Positions 25,255 to 34,472 of a DNA stretch of 64,000 nucleotides are shown here, piece after piece; the stretch's first letter is position 1, and the number at the start of each line of letters is the position of its first letter. Location of the stretch: assembly GCF_014155765.1 (NCBI RefSeq), contig NZ_SCKT01000006.1, positions 176,167 to 240,166 on the forward strand, given 5' to 3'. A model generated the notes under the pieces. It saw only the letters and a list, made by a program, of their open reading frames with translations, ran no database searches and was not told where the DNA came from. This DNA comes from Pantoea dispersa (GTDB lineage Bacteria; Pseudomonadota; Gammaproteobacteria; Enterobacterales; Enterobacteriaceae). Position numbers and translations under genes: made by a program.

Positions 25255-28112
25255 TGCTTTCACTGTTTACGCGTAATAAATCCACCGACCGGCAGACGCC
25301 GGTTGATGACGGCCAGTCCGTTCAGGCAGATGAAACCCTGACCGCGGCCGTGAAGGGCCGGCAACCTCTGAAGCGCCCCGGGAAAATGACGCGCCAGGAT
25401 GAGGAGAAGGTTTATCACGCCAATCCGTCCATCATTGACTTTTTGCCCTGGGCAGAATTTCTCGATGAAGAGCAGTGTCTCCTGCTTGATGACGGCGTGT
25501 CGGTGGGGGCCGTTTATGATGTGACACCGGTGGCGACCGAAGGGCGAACCGAAGAGCGCCTGGAGCAGATCCGGGACTCGGTTGAGGATGCACTTCAGGA
25601 CAGCTTTGATGAACATGACGTGAATCCCTGGGTCGTGCAGTTCTTCTGCCAGGACGAGGACGACACTGACGCGTACCTGGACAGGCTGCGCGGGTATGTC
25701 AAACCACATGCACAGCGCACGGCGTTTACCGACGCCTGGCTGGGTGAAATGGAGCGCCATATCCGCAGTATCTCCCGGCCTGAGGGACTTTTTACTGACT
25801 CGCTGATTACCGGCCAGCCGTGGCGCGGGCAGCAGCGCCGCACCCGGATGGTTGTTTATCGCTGGCTTGGTAAAAGCCGGGATCCGATGCCGCCGGTGGC
25901 GATGCTCAATCAGGTGTGCGACCGGGTCGTTAATGCCCTGGGCGGGGCGGGGATCCGCTGCACCCGGCAGAACGGCCTGCAGGTGCATGGCTGGCTGCTG
26001 CGGCTGTTCAATCCGTCACCGGACTGGGTGGAGAAAACCACGCTCTATCGGCAGGCTGCTTACGCAGACCCGCGCGAGACACCTGAAGGCACCGTGCCGG
26101 TCAGCAATGATTTTGCCGAAACCCTGTGGTTCACGCCGCCGGTTTCAGACCCGGAAAACGGCGTGTGGTGGATTGACAACAAGCCGCACTGCGCGGTGGC
26201 GGTGGAAAAACTGCGTACACCGCCGGAGCCGGGCACCCTGACCGGCGAGAAAAGCCGGGGTGAAAAGAAAATTAATGCCCTGATGGATATGTTTCCGGAA
26301 GGGACCATGGTGTGCATGACCGTGGTGGTACAGCCCCAGGACCGGCTTGAAGAGCAGTTTAACCGGCTGTCGAAAAATGCGGTCGGTGAGAATACCGAGT
26401 CGGGCCGCGTCCGCCAGGATGTGAAGACGGTCAAAGAGTATCTGGGCAACCGGCACAAGCTGTACCGGGCGGGGATCACCTTCCTGCTGCGCGGCGACGA
26501 CATGACCAGCCTGAAGCGCAAGCGGCTGGAGCTGTCCACCGTATTGCTAGGGGCCGGTCTGCAGCCGGTACGGCCGGAGTTTGAAGAAGGTCCGCTGAAC
26601 AGCTGGCTGCGGGCGCTGCCGATGTGCTTTAACCCGGACAGCGACAAAAAACACTGGTATACCCGTCTGACATGGGTTCAGCACCTGGCAGGACTTTTGC
26701 CGGTAACCGGGCGGGAAACCGGCACGGGGCATCCCGGCTTCAGCTTTTTCAACCGCGGCGGGGATACCCTGACATTCGATCCGCTCAACAAGCTCGACCG
26801 CACCCAGAACGCGCATCTGCTGTTGTTCGGCCCGACCGGGGCGGGCAAGTCGGCCACGCTGTGTGCCGCGCTCTCCCAGCTGATGGCCGTCCATCGTCCG
26901 CGGCTGTTTATTGCGGAGGCCGGCAACTCGTTCGGCCTGCTGGCCGACTTCTTTGACAGCCTCGGGCTGACGGTGAATAAAATCAGCGTCAAACCCGGAA
27001 GCGGCGTCAGTCTGCCGCCGTTTGCTGATGCTCACAAACTGGTGGAAGAAGGCCTGGCCGCCCATGCCGTGGATGAGAGCGACCTGCCTGATATCGACAC
27101 GGACGACGATGGCGAGGATGACAAGCGTGACGTTCTCGGTGAAATGGAAATCTCCGCGCGCATGATGATTACCGGCGGCGACCCGAAAGAAGAGGCTGAC
27201 CTTAAGCGTGCTGACAGGGCGATGATACGTGAGGCGCTGCTGATGGCGGCACATGCCACGTATAAAGAAGGGCGGCAGATGCTGCCGTCTGACCTGCAGA
27301 AGGCGCTGTACGACATTGCCTCTGACAACGATGAGGGCGTCATCAATGTCCGCAATGCTCAGCGCAAGGCGAAAGCGGCGGAAATGGCGGAATCCCTGGG
27401 CATGTTCACTCAGGCCGGGAGCTTTGAAGCGGAGCTGTTCAACCGCGAAGGGGAGCTGTGGCCGGAAGCGGACGTGACGCTGGTCGACCTGGGGCATCTG
27501 GCGCGTGAGGGTTACGAGGCGCAGATGGCCCTGACCATGGTCTCGATGACCAACATGATCAACAACATCGCGGAGCGTGACCAGTTCCTGGGCCGGGATA
27601 TTGTCTTCACGGTGGATGAGGCGCATATCGTGACGGTCAACCCGCTGCTGTCGCCCTACATGACGAAGGTGGTCAAGATGTGGCGTAAGCTCGGTGCCTG
27701 GCTGTGGCTGGCCACCCAGAACCTTAAAGACTACCCGGATATTGCCGAAAAAATGCTGAACATGGCGGAATGGTGGATTTGTCTGACCATGCCCCCGGAG
27801 GAGGTCAAAGATATCAGCCGTTTCCGCGCGCTCACGCCGGAGCAGGAATCGGTGCTGCTTTCCGCCAGTAAACTGTCGGGTTGTTATACGGAAGGCGTGG
27901 TGCTGGCGAAACGGATCGAAGCGCTGTTTCGTGCCGTGCCGCCCAGTCTCTTCCTGGCACTGGGCATGACGGAAAAAGAAGAGAAAGCCGAACGCCGGGC
28001 GCTGATGAATGAATTTCACTGCAGCGAACTGGAGGCGGCAAAACGCGTCGCGCAGAATCTGGACCGTCTGCGCGGTCTGACGGAGAAACAACAGGAGCCT
28101 GCCACGGTATGA
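25254..28112 (+). CDS. VirB4/TraC-like conjugative transfer ATPase (PFL_4706 class)
   Basis: This 952-residue protein has a VirB4-type N-terminal domain and a C-terminal ATPase with Walker A GPTGAGKS at 526-533 (Lys532). Walker B FTVDEAHIV lies in the last third. An acidic insert near residues 600-630 (DTDDDGEDDK) is visible. It would power pilus assembly and substrate transfer. The length fits the PFL_4706 ATPase family. It overlaps the next gene by 4 bases. Confidence 0.93.
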   Translation: MLSLFTRNKSTDRQTPVDDGQSVQADETLTAAVKGRQPLKRPGKMTRQDEEKVYHANPSIIDFLPWAEFLDEEQCLLLDDGVSVGAVYDVTPVATEGRTEERLEQIRDSVEDALQDSFDEHDVNPWVVQFFCQDEDDTDAYLDRLRGYVKPHAQRTAFTDAWLGEMERHIRSISRPEGLFTDSLITGQPWRGQQRRTRMVVYRWLGKSRDPMPPVAMLNQVCDRVVNALGGAGIRCTRQNGLQVHGWLLRLFNPSPDWVEKTTLYRQAAYADPRETPEGTVPVSNDFAETLWFTPPVSDPENGVWWIDNKPHCAVAVEKLRTPPEPGTLTGEKSRGEKKINALMDMFPEGTMVCMTVVVQPQDRLEEQFNRLSKNAVGENTESGRVRQDVKTVKEYLGNRHKLYRAGITFLLRGDDMTSLKRKRLELSTVLLGAGLQPVRPEFEEGPLNSWLRALPMCFNPDSDKKHWYTRLTWVQHLAGLLPVTGRETGTGHPGFSFFNRGGDTLTFDPLNKLDRTQNAHLLLFGPTGAGKSATLCAALSQLMAVHRPRLFIAEAGNSFGLLADFFDSLGLTVNKISVKPGSGVSLPPFADAHKLVEEGLAAHAVDESDLPDIDTDDDGEDDKRDVLGEMEISARMMITGGDPKEEADLKRADRAMIREALLMAAHATYKEGRQMLPSDLQKALYDIASDNDEGVINVRNAQRKAKAAEMAESLGMFTQAGSFEAELFNREGELWPEADVTLVDLGHLAREGYEAQMALTMVSMTNMINNIAERDQFLGRDIVFTVDEAHIVTVNPLLSPYMTKVVKMWRKLGAWLWLATQNLKDYPDIAEKMLNMAEWWICLTMPPEEVKDISRFRALTPEQESVLLSASKLSGCYTEGVVLAKRIEALFRAVPPSLFLALGMTEKEEKAERRALMNEFHCSELEAAKRVAQNLDRLRGLTEKQQEPATV

Positions 28113-28486
28113 TGACACTGAAGTACCCTGAACCCGCCATTCATGAGCACAGTGGCGGTGCGCTATTCACCCTGTCGCCTCAGGGGGAGCCCGGCGTGCT
28201 CCCGGCGACACATCAGCACCTGGTTAGGCTGCGGGCGATGCTCAGGCAGCGCCTGACCGGGCCGGTCAGAATGACGTGTCACCCGCACCGGGTGGGACTC
28301 AGCAGCAGCGTGGCCATCTATCTTGAGGGAAAGCTGAAGCAGGCGGTGAACATCCTTATCACCGTGACGGGGCAGACAAGCTGGCCGCAGGAAGAGGAGT
28401 ATGCGCATCCCCGCTGGTATATCACGGTGCCGGATTCGGCCGACTTGGTGTATCTGATGCTGTGGATTAACGGGCTTGAAGTGTAA
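28109..28486 (+). CDS. Small conserved protein after the transfer ATPase
   Basis: This 125-residue soluble protein is translationally coupled to the VirB4-like gene. No known motif stands out; MTCHPHRVGLSSSVAIYLEG and AHPRWYITVPDSADLVYLMLWI suggest an alpha/beta fold. It occurs at the end of the block before a strong terminator. The function is unknown. Confidence 0.65.
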   Translation: MMTLKYPEPAIHEHSGGALFTLSPQGEPGVLPATHQHLVRLRAMLRQRLTGPVRMTCHPHRVGLSSSVAIYLEGKLKQAVNILITVTGQTSWPQEEEYAHPRWYITVPDSADLVYLMLWINGLEV

Positions 28487-28544
28487 CTCCAGACTTGCCT
28501 TCACCAGGGGCATGATAATAAAAATTACTTAATGCTTTTTTGAT

Positions 28545-28569
28545 ACCGGCCGCAGGGGCCGGTTTTTTT
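28545..28569 (+). terminator. Intrinsic terminator ending the second transfer block
   Basis: The stem ACCGGCC / GGCCGGT with a GCAGG loop is followed by seven T residues. It lies directly before the end of the oppositely read Abi-like gene and separates the ICE backbone from inserted cargo. Confidence 0.88.
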
Positions 28570-28570
28570 A

Positions 28571-29515
28571 TCATCTTATTTTATAGAAAACACACGAGTT
28601 ATCACCTACGTACATCGGTACAGATGATCTTCCACCATTTGTCCGCTCAAATATCTTGTTTAGTACCTTTAGATCTTCGTCCTTAATAGTTTCATAATCG
28701 AGATTCGTATATATAGCTAATTCGGACGTTGAGCATATGCGTCGGGCATTTTCAAACATTCCCCATGCGTTTAACGCGTTGCAAGTTATCGGGCTTATCG
28801 CTCTTATTATTTTTTCAATAAGGTTAATTTTTTCCCTTATTGACTCGATGGCCGTTTGAGCGTCGACTGTTTTAGATTTTATCCAGATGCAATCATGATG
28901 AAAAAGTCTGTTTCTATAATCACGAATTTCTTTTAGCATGTTAATTAGTTTGCGGCGTGCTTCAATAGGTTTGTTATCGATTAAATTTAATCGCCTGAAG
29001 GCTTTTGAAAGAGAAAGGGGCCAAAGATAATCATTTTTTTCAGAATTATCATCTGTATGAAGTGCCTCTAACAGGACTGACTCCCATGTTGAGAATGTTG
29101 TTGTGGCGATAATATCATCATGATCAAATGCCGGAGGTTGTGTGGTTACCAAGTTTGAGCTAGCCAGTCCTAGACGCGCAGCTTCTTTTTCTTTCCATCT
29201 TTTTTTGAGAGTGGATTCCGCCTCTCTAATGCAGTTTATAAACTTGCTGTGATTATCTTTTGTAGTGTCATATTTAATCTTATCCCACCACTTATCTTGG
29301 AATCGCTGCCTGGCCGCTTTATCAATTGAGTTTCTCAAAACCAATTCAAGTTGTTGCATTAAGGGGTACAGGGAAGCTGCTGCATTCTGTAGCCAGAGGC
29401 TAAACCCATACGTTTCTAATCCGGGCTGGACGTTGAAAGTACCTTGAACAGCCCCTAGCCTTGCTGTTGAGAGCAAGGAAAGGATTGGCGTATAATCCTG
29501 TATGCTTTTAGGCAT
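28571..29515 (-). CDS. Abi-like protein (probable phage abortive infection)
   Basis: This protein is 314 residues from the ATG at 29515, which has AGGAG five bases upstream; an upstream Met has no such site. The N-terminal pattern (YTPILSLLSTARLGAVQ, LWLQNAAASLYPLMQQLELVLRNSID) and the RNRLFHHDCIW segment near residue 225 match the Abi-like (Abi_2/AbiD-F-type) family, which carries an Rx4-6H-type nuclease motif. It is AT-rich compared with the transfer genes and inserted in a break between them. It would be a defence gene working by growth arrest, which is inferred. Confidence 0.75.
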   Translation of the reverse strand: MPKSIQDYTPILSLLSTARLGAVQGTFNVQPGLETYGFSLWLQNAAASLYPLMQQLELVLRNSIDKAARQRFQDKWWDKIKYDTTKDNHSKFINCIREAESTLKKRWKEKEAARLGLASSNLVTTQPPAFDHDDIIATTTFSTWESVLLEALHTDDNSEKNDYLWPLSLSKAFRRLNLIDNKPIEARRKLINMLKEIRDYRNRLFHHDCIWIKSKTVDAQTAIESIREKINLIEKIIRAISPITCNALNAWGMFENARRICSTSELAIYTNLDYETIKDEDLKVLNKIFERTNGGRSSVPMYVGDNSCVFYKIR

Positions 29516-29686
29516 AGTATCTCCTGATGCTTTAGCCATTATTACTGGGCATTTTTCATGCTTCACAAGCTAGTTGACGACTCCGTCATCATAAGCTAAT
29601 CTATAAGCACAACGTTAGCCAGTGTCGAATCTTCCCCCATGTTTCATGGGTTCTAGTGAAAGCACATTAGGCAAAAGTATTGAAAG

Positions 29687-29709
29687 ACCCCGGCTCTGCT
29701 GGGGTTTTT
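29687..29709. terminator. Hairpin between the Abi-like and FRG genes
   Basis: ACCCC...GGGGT with a GGCTCTGCT loop is followed on the plus strand by TTTTTC; the minus-strand side has a weaker tail. It may be a terminator for the FRG gene or left from a former neighbour. 29516-29724 holds no gene. Confidence 0.45.
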
Positions 29710-29724
29710 CGCATCTGAACTTGG

Positions 29725-31050
29725 CTATATTTTCAGCTCACCAACAATGTTAGTTTGCTCTTGCAAGTAAATTTCTATGATTTGAAGTGCTGAGATGTGC
29801 GCTTTGTGGACTCTTGAATCCCCACAACCACACTCCATTGTATGCTGTTCCCTTGCCCATAAACCATTTTCATCCTTTCGGTAAAACCATCCTCTAACAA
29901 ACCCAACTCGGGTCATATCCATACCTGGATGTTCAACCATAAGTTCGCTTACCTCAAATAAATTGACACCACGGGATATAACACCAATTCCTTTTTGATA
30001 AAGAGATAAGTGTCCCATATTTACGTGTTGGATAAGATCGTCTATCTCGAATGCAACTGAACCTTTAATATTTATCAGATCTTCAATTCTAGAAAAGTGT
30101 AATGTAGCGTTTTCATCAGACTCACCATATAGAGCCTCCTCAGGTACGTTAATTATGACACAGCCGTTAGGGTCGCCATCAATTGAATTAAAGGTTTGTG
30201 ATATTTTGGCACCCCGAAAAAATGCAGCTTGAGGCCATGCAATCTTAACATAGCTCTCATGATACTCTGGTAATTCAAGGGCCCTATGAAACGCAGGGAT
30301 GGGGAATGATTTATCTTTTACGTCAGCTAATTCTCTCCAAGGTAATCCGAGTAACATCCTTAGAATAGGATCGTCCGTTATAGGAGGGAAAAGGTCACTT
30401 GTTGTATCAAAGCCATTCTTTGAAGAGTACTTACGCAAAATCTCACTACTGCATTTAATTTCAGAGAGAAAACAATTTTGAGGGAGATCAGTTTGCTGTA
30501 GAGGTCCCACTAACCATGCCGCCTGAGCCTCCATCCTGGGATGGAAACCCTCTAACTTTAAAGAAGCTAAATCGACTAAACCAACCTGTTCGGCTGCTTT
30601 CTTATCTAGGATATAAAGATAACCCACACCCTCGCTATGAGTATATCGCGCCTTTAGCTTTCGTAACCAGACGGGTCGCTCTGCAAAGTCTTCACTCATT
30701 TCTAATGTATGCTGTTGATCATACTGATGGCTGGCGAACCACGCCCCAACAGCTGCGTTCGACGAGCAATCAATATAAAAAGAGCGCCAACCATAATGTT
30801 GAAGGAGTGCCTGTATAAATTTAAAGTCGTTAACGTGATGCCCGATAGTCGTGCTAAGAACATTTTTTGCGTAACGACTCCACTTGAGCATTTCACTAGG
30901 TATACATCCATGTCGGTCAAAAGAAGTTTTGACCGAAGGCAACCCTAGATCTCCGTATCTAGTATTTTGACCACGGAATAAGACATCAGTACCATGCTTG
31001 GAAAGTATATTCTCTAGTTCATTCAGAGAGTTGGCTGTGTATAGTTCCAA
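29725..31050 (-). CDS. FRG-domain protein
   Basis: This 441-residue protein has a clear FRG domain near the N-terminus: DVLFRGQNTRYG, then FIQALLQHYGWRSFYIDCSSNAAVGAWFAS. The C-terminal part is unrecognised, though it has two Cys/His-like groups (MECGCGD). FRG proteins often occur in prophages and mobile elements and have been proposed to act in antiphage defence, but their chemistry is not settled. With the Abi-like gene beside it, it forms an inserted cargo island. Confidence 0.75.
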   Translation of the reverse strand: MELYTANSLNELENILSKHGTDVLFRGQNTRYGDLGLPSVKTSFDRHGCIPSEMLKWSRYAKNVLSTTIGHHVNDFKFIQALLQHYGWRSFYIDCSSNAAVGAWFASHQYDQQHTLEMSEDFAERPVWLRKLKARYTHSEGVGYLYILDKKAAEQVGLVDLASLKLEGFHPRMEAQAAWLVGPLQQTDLPQNCFLSEIKCSSEILRKYSSKNGFDTTSDLFPPITDDPILRMLLGLPWRELADVKDKSFPIPAFHRALELPEYHESYVKIAWPQAAFFRGAKISQTFNSIDGDPNGCVIINVPEEALYGESDENATLHFSRIEDLINIKGSVAFEIDDLIQHVNMGHLSLYQKGIGVISRGVNLFEVSELMVEHPGMDMTRVGFVRGWFYRKDENGLWAREQHTMECGCGDSRVHKAHISALQIIEIYLQEQTNIVGELKI

Positions 31051-31258
31051 ACTTTTTCTCCTTTCGAATCTAAAGCGGGCTAAAAAACACCCACTTCCTA
31101 ATTAATCATCGCTTTGAAATAATAACTTTAACTAACTTCCTAAAACTTAGCTGTAGCTAACCTCTAAATTATTAGAACTGCGTTATCAATTTATTGCGGC
31201 CTTTTTGAGCCGTTGCGGGCACGCTGTCAGACGATTCAGTCTGACGGAGTTCCGATTC

Positions 31259-31657
31259 ATGAAACTGACCTCTCTTGTTTTCCTGCCGGCTCTGCTGCCG
31301 GCATCCGTACTGGCCGGCACGGTCGTCTTCACCGACAGTCAGCATCTGCCGGCAAATCTGCCGCCGGACGTGCCGGTGGTTCTTCTTGATGGTCCTGACC
31401 GGCTGCAGGCCGACATGTTCGGGGAATTGCCTGCAGACCCGCAGCAGGCCGAGGCACAGGTCAGGCAGGCTATGACGTCTCCTGCCTGGCAACAAAAACA
31501 GCTGCAACTAAACGATTCCTATCGCCAGGTGGTCCGGGCCTGGGAACTGGGCATTAAAAAAGTGCCGGCCGTGGTGTTTGATGACCGCGATGTGGTGTAC
31601 GGCACCACGGATGTGGCCGTGGCCACATCCCTGCGTAACCGGGGAGGTGGTCAGTGA
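31259..31657 (+). CDS. TIGR03757-family integrating conjugative element protein
   Basis: This exported protein is 132 residues from ATG 31259; a longer TTG-led frame lacks the signal peptide at its start. The signal peptide is MKLTSLVFLPALLPASVLA. The mature part has thioredoxin-like VVRAWELGIKKVPAVVFDD, as in TrbC/TIGR03757 proteins. It begins the third part of the transfer set after the cargo gap. Confidence 0.82.
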   Translation: MKLTSLVFLPALLPASVLAGTVVFTDSQHLPANLPPDVPVVLLDGPDRLQADMFGELPADPQQAEAQVRQAMTSPAWQQKQLQLNDSYRQVVRAWELGIKKVPAVVFDDRDVVYGTTDVAVATSLRNRGGGQ

Positions 31658-32646
31658 ATACAACACCTTCCCGCATCAGAACCACGGTGTGCTCGCTGGC
31701 GGTTGCCACTTTACTGGGTACGGCAACCGCGCCAGCTGCTGTTGCAGCACTTAACACGGCGCAGATTATTGCCAGCGCCGTGTCGCAAAACTGTATCAGC
31801 TGGCGTGTCAGTGGCATCTGTTACTGGCTGTTCTGCACCCCCTTTGGCTGCAAAGTGCGCACGTCGGTCAAAGTCACTCACTTCATTCCCCAGACAGTCG
31901 TTTCGACCTATGTCGCGCCGGGCGGTAACCCGTGGCAGGAAATGGCGTTTGTCAGCCAGACCGCCGGCGGGCTGGAGAGTGCCGTGACCAGCGGGCTTTC
32001 CGGTGTTTCTGCCGGAGGAGCCAATCCGGCCGACATGAAAAATCCCGGCCAGCGCAAGTCCGCCGTGCGTTTCAAGTATGCCGATGCGATTGGCCACCCG
32101 GCCACCTCCCTGATTGGCGGCAGTATTCCGGGCTATTCCTGTGATACCGCAGCCACCCCGTTAATGCCTTACTTCCTGAGTACGCTGGATTCGGCGGCCT
32201 GGCGCACGGGCGTACCGGAATCCCTGTATCCGGAAGCGCTTGTACCCGGCCAGCGGGAAATCGGCAGTCAGGCAGCAGCAAACATGTGGGGCAACATCTA
32301 TCCCCGTTCGGGGTTTATCAGCCAGACCGATGATGACAAAGCCTCTGCCGTGGTGGCGCAGCGTGTGGCAGACATTATCACCCGCGCCGGGCAGCCCCAT
32401 GTTTATCAGGTGCTCCGGGCCAACCGCCATGACGGGTACTGGCCACCGGGCGAGGTCACGGAAAACACCGGCACGCGCAATCACAAATGGCAGCGGCTGG
32501 CTCCCCACATGACACAGTCATGTGCCGTATTCCCGGACGGGAGCTATACCGCCGCGAGCGATAACAACGAAGCCTTTGCGCTCTGGCAGCCCTACAGCTG
32601 CTGCAAAAAGCGCGGGCAGAAATTTCTGGGCAGCAGAGATATCTGA
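31654..32646 (+). CDS. TIGR03756-family (PFL_4710-like) transfer protein, TraU-like
   Basis: This 330-residue exported protein starts with GTG at 31654, overlapping the previous stop, with GGGGAGG upstream. Many Cys pairs (CISWRVSGICYWLFC, CAVFPD, SCCKK) indicate disulfides, as in TraU. It belongs to the mating-pair formation set. Confidence 0.87.
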   Translation: MNTTPSRIRTTVCSLAVATLLGTATAPAAVAALNTAQIIASAVSQNCISWRVSGICYWLFCTPFGCKVRTSVKVTHFIPQTVVSTYVAPGGNPWQEMAFVSQTAGGLESAVTSGLSGVSAGGANPADMKNPGQRKSAVRFKYADAIGHPATSLIGGSIPGYSCDTAATPLMPYFLSTLDSAAWRTGVPESLYPEALVPGQREIGSQAAANMWGNIYPRSGFISQTDDDKASAVVAQRVADIITRAGQPHVYQVLRANRHDGYWPPGEVTENTGTRNHKWQRLAPHMTQSCAVFPDGSYTAASDNNEAFALWQPYSCCKKRGQKFLGSRDI

Positions 32647-34121
32647 TGAGGAAAACCGTGAAAAAAACACCTTCATTTTCAGCCGTTCGCGTAAGCCTGC
32701 TGCTGACCGGCTCCCTGCTGACCGTTCTCCCGGCCGCGCACGCGGCCGATGATGACAATACCATCCTGGGCATGTCCCTGCCGCAGGTGAACAACAGCGC
32801 CATCGGTTACGGCAAGTCCGTCGATGGTGCCGTGTCGGACAAGCTCTTCTACACCCTCGGCGGCGGCTCGGTCATTTCCCAGCCGGCCACGCGCGGCAAT
32901 ATGCAGAAGCTGGGGCTGAATACCGGCTGGAGCAGTGACCTGATGTGCGGCAACTTTGACCTGAAAACCACCGTCGGCAACCAGCTCAACGGCGTCACAT
33001 CCGGCTTTAAAAACCTGATGGGCGACGTGATTAAGGGGGCCACCGGCGCGGTGGCCAGTCTGCCGGCGATGGTCATTCAGCGGGCCAACCCCGGTCTGTA
33101 CGACATGCTCACCAACGGCGTTCTTCAGGCCAATGTGTCATTCGACAAGGCGCAGCTTAACTGCCAGAACATGGCGAAAAAGATGATGGACTTCAGCGAC
33201 AGCAGTAACTGGACGCAGCAGGCCATGATGGATGAATACAAGTCTGTTGTGAACAGCGGAGATACTGACGCGGTTCGTGCAGATGAGGCGGGGCGGAAAG
33301 TCACCGGCACGTCGGGCAACAACTGGATTGGTGGTCAGAAACGTGGGGGGGCGGGGCAGCCCGCCATCCGTGTCACCCATGACCTTGTCGCTGCCGGCTA
33401 CAACATGATGAACGGTTTACCTGTCACCGCTAATTCGACTGTCGGCGAAAGCAGCTGTAACGGTGGCGCATGCTCTAAATTCGGCAGTGCTGAAGAGGCG
33501 GCGGCCATGACCGTGAAGGTACTGGGCGATCGCTCGATGCGCACCTGTGCCAACGCGAGCGAATGTACCAGCGGTGATGCGGATGACCAGCCCGGTACGA
33601 CCGTTGCCGGCACCGGCTTTGCGCCACTGTTGGAAGAGGCAACTAAAGCCAACGCTGAGCAGCTGGTCAGGCTCGTCAACGGTACGGAAAAGCCCACGGC
33701 CGCGAATCTGGCTAAGCTGAAAACCGGCGGACTGCCGGTGACGGCCGGCGTGATTAAAGCCCTGCAGCGTGATCCGGATAACGCGGCCCTGACCGCCCGT
33801 CTTGCCGGCGAGCTGGCCATGTCTGACACGGTGGAAACGGCGCTGCTGATGCGTCGCATGATGGTTACCGGTATGTCGGAGCCGAATGCCGCTGCCCAGC
33901 CAAAGGCCATTGATACCGCCGGTCAGCGTATCGAGGCGCTGGATCGGGAAATCGCGGCGCTGAAAAACGAGATGGAGATGAAGCGTGAACTGTCACGTAA
34001 TTCAGTGCTGACCATTATCGACAGGGAGAATCAGCGCGTCGAAACCAACCCGCAGACCCAGTCAGATGACAATACCGACAGTCGCTTCAACCAGATGGCA
34101 GCGCCGCAGTCGGCTGAATGA
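32646..34121 (+). CDS. TIGR03755-family (PFL_4711-like) transfer protein, TraH-like
   Basis: This 491-residue exported protein has the signal peptide LLLTGSLLTVLPAAHA. The central region repeats short Gly/Ala-rich segments, and the tail has a coiled coil (AGQRIEALDREIAALKNEME). It has the size, order and topology of the PFL_4711 family. It shares the operon with the TraU-like and TraG-like genes. Confidence 0.85.
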   Translation: MRKTVKKTPSFSAVRVSLLLTGSLLTVLPAAHAADDDNTILGMSLPQVNNSAIGYGKSVDGAVSDKLFYTLGGGSVISQPATRGNMQKLGLNTGWSSDLMCGNFDLKTTVGNQLNGVTSGFKNLMGDVIKGATGAVASLPAMVIQRANPGLYDMLTNGVLQANVSFDKAQLNCQNMAKKMMDFSDSSNWTQQAMMDEYKSVVNSGDTDAVRADEAGRKVTGTSGNNWIGGQKRGGAGQPAIRVTHDLVAAGYNMMNGLPVTANSTVGESSCNGGACSKFGSAEEAAAMTVKVLGDRSMRTCANASECTSGDADDQPGTTVAGTGFAPLLEEATKANAEQLVRLVNGTEKPTAANLAKLKTGGLPVTAGVIKALQRDPDNAALTARLAGELAMSDTVETALLMRRMMVTGMSEPNAAAQPKAIDTAGQRIEALDREIAALKNEMEMKRELSRNSVLTIIDRENQRVETNPQTQSDDNTDSRFNQMAAPQSAE

Positions 34122-34131
34122 GGGAATAAGG

Positions 34132-34470
34132 ATGCGTAATAAAACGACTGTCAGGAAAGTCCTGACCCGTGCCGGCATCTTCCTCGCCTGCACGGCGCTG
34201 TTCATGGTGGTCTCACTGATGATGGCTGACACCGCCATGAAACATCCGACTGAAGCTGCTGCATTCCGGAGCTGGATGCAGTCGACGCGTTACGGCTGGC
34301 TGATGTGGCGACTGGCGCTGTATGCGCTGGTTGCGTGGGGCCTCTGGAAAATCCGGCATGCGCCGGGCTTCCGGGAGGCATACCGGCGGCCGCTGCTGCG
34401 CATCAGTGTGGTCAGTGTGCTTTTTATCGCGTTGTGTGAGTACGCGATGTTTACCGGTCCGGGAGTCTGA
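34132..34470 (+). CDS. Small transfer-operon membrane protein
   Basis: This 112-residue protein starts at ATG 34132; a longer frame overlaps the previous gene. It has three membrane segments at about 12-33, 55-70 and 85-105. It lies between the TraH-like and TraG-like genes with spacings of 10 and 2 bases. The family is not recognised. Confidence 0.7.
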   Translation: MRNKTTVRKVLTRAGIFLACTALFMVVSLMMADTAMKHPTEAAAFRSWMQSTRYGWLMWRLALYALVAWGLWKIRHAPGFREAYRRPLLRISVVSVLFIALCEYAMFTGPGV

Positions 34471-34472
34471 AG

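Noticed and set aside
26547-28118. 523-codon open frame on the minus strand opposite the VirB4-like ATPase
   Set aside because: It is a shadow of a GC-rich gene with strong motifs on the other strand. It has no recognisable domain and covers nearly the same length.
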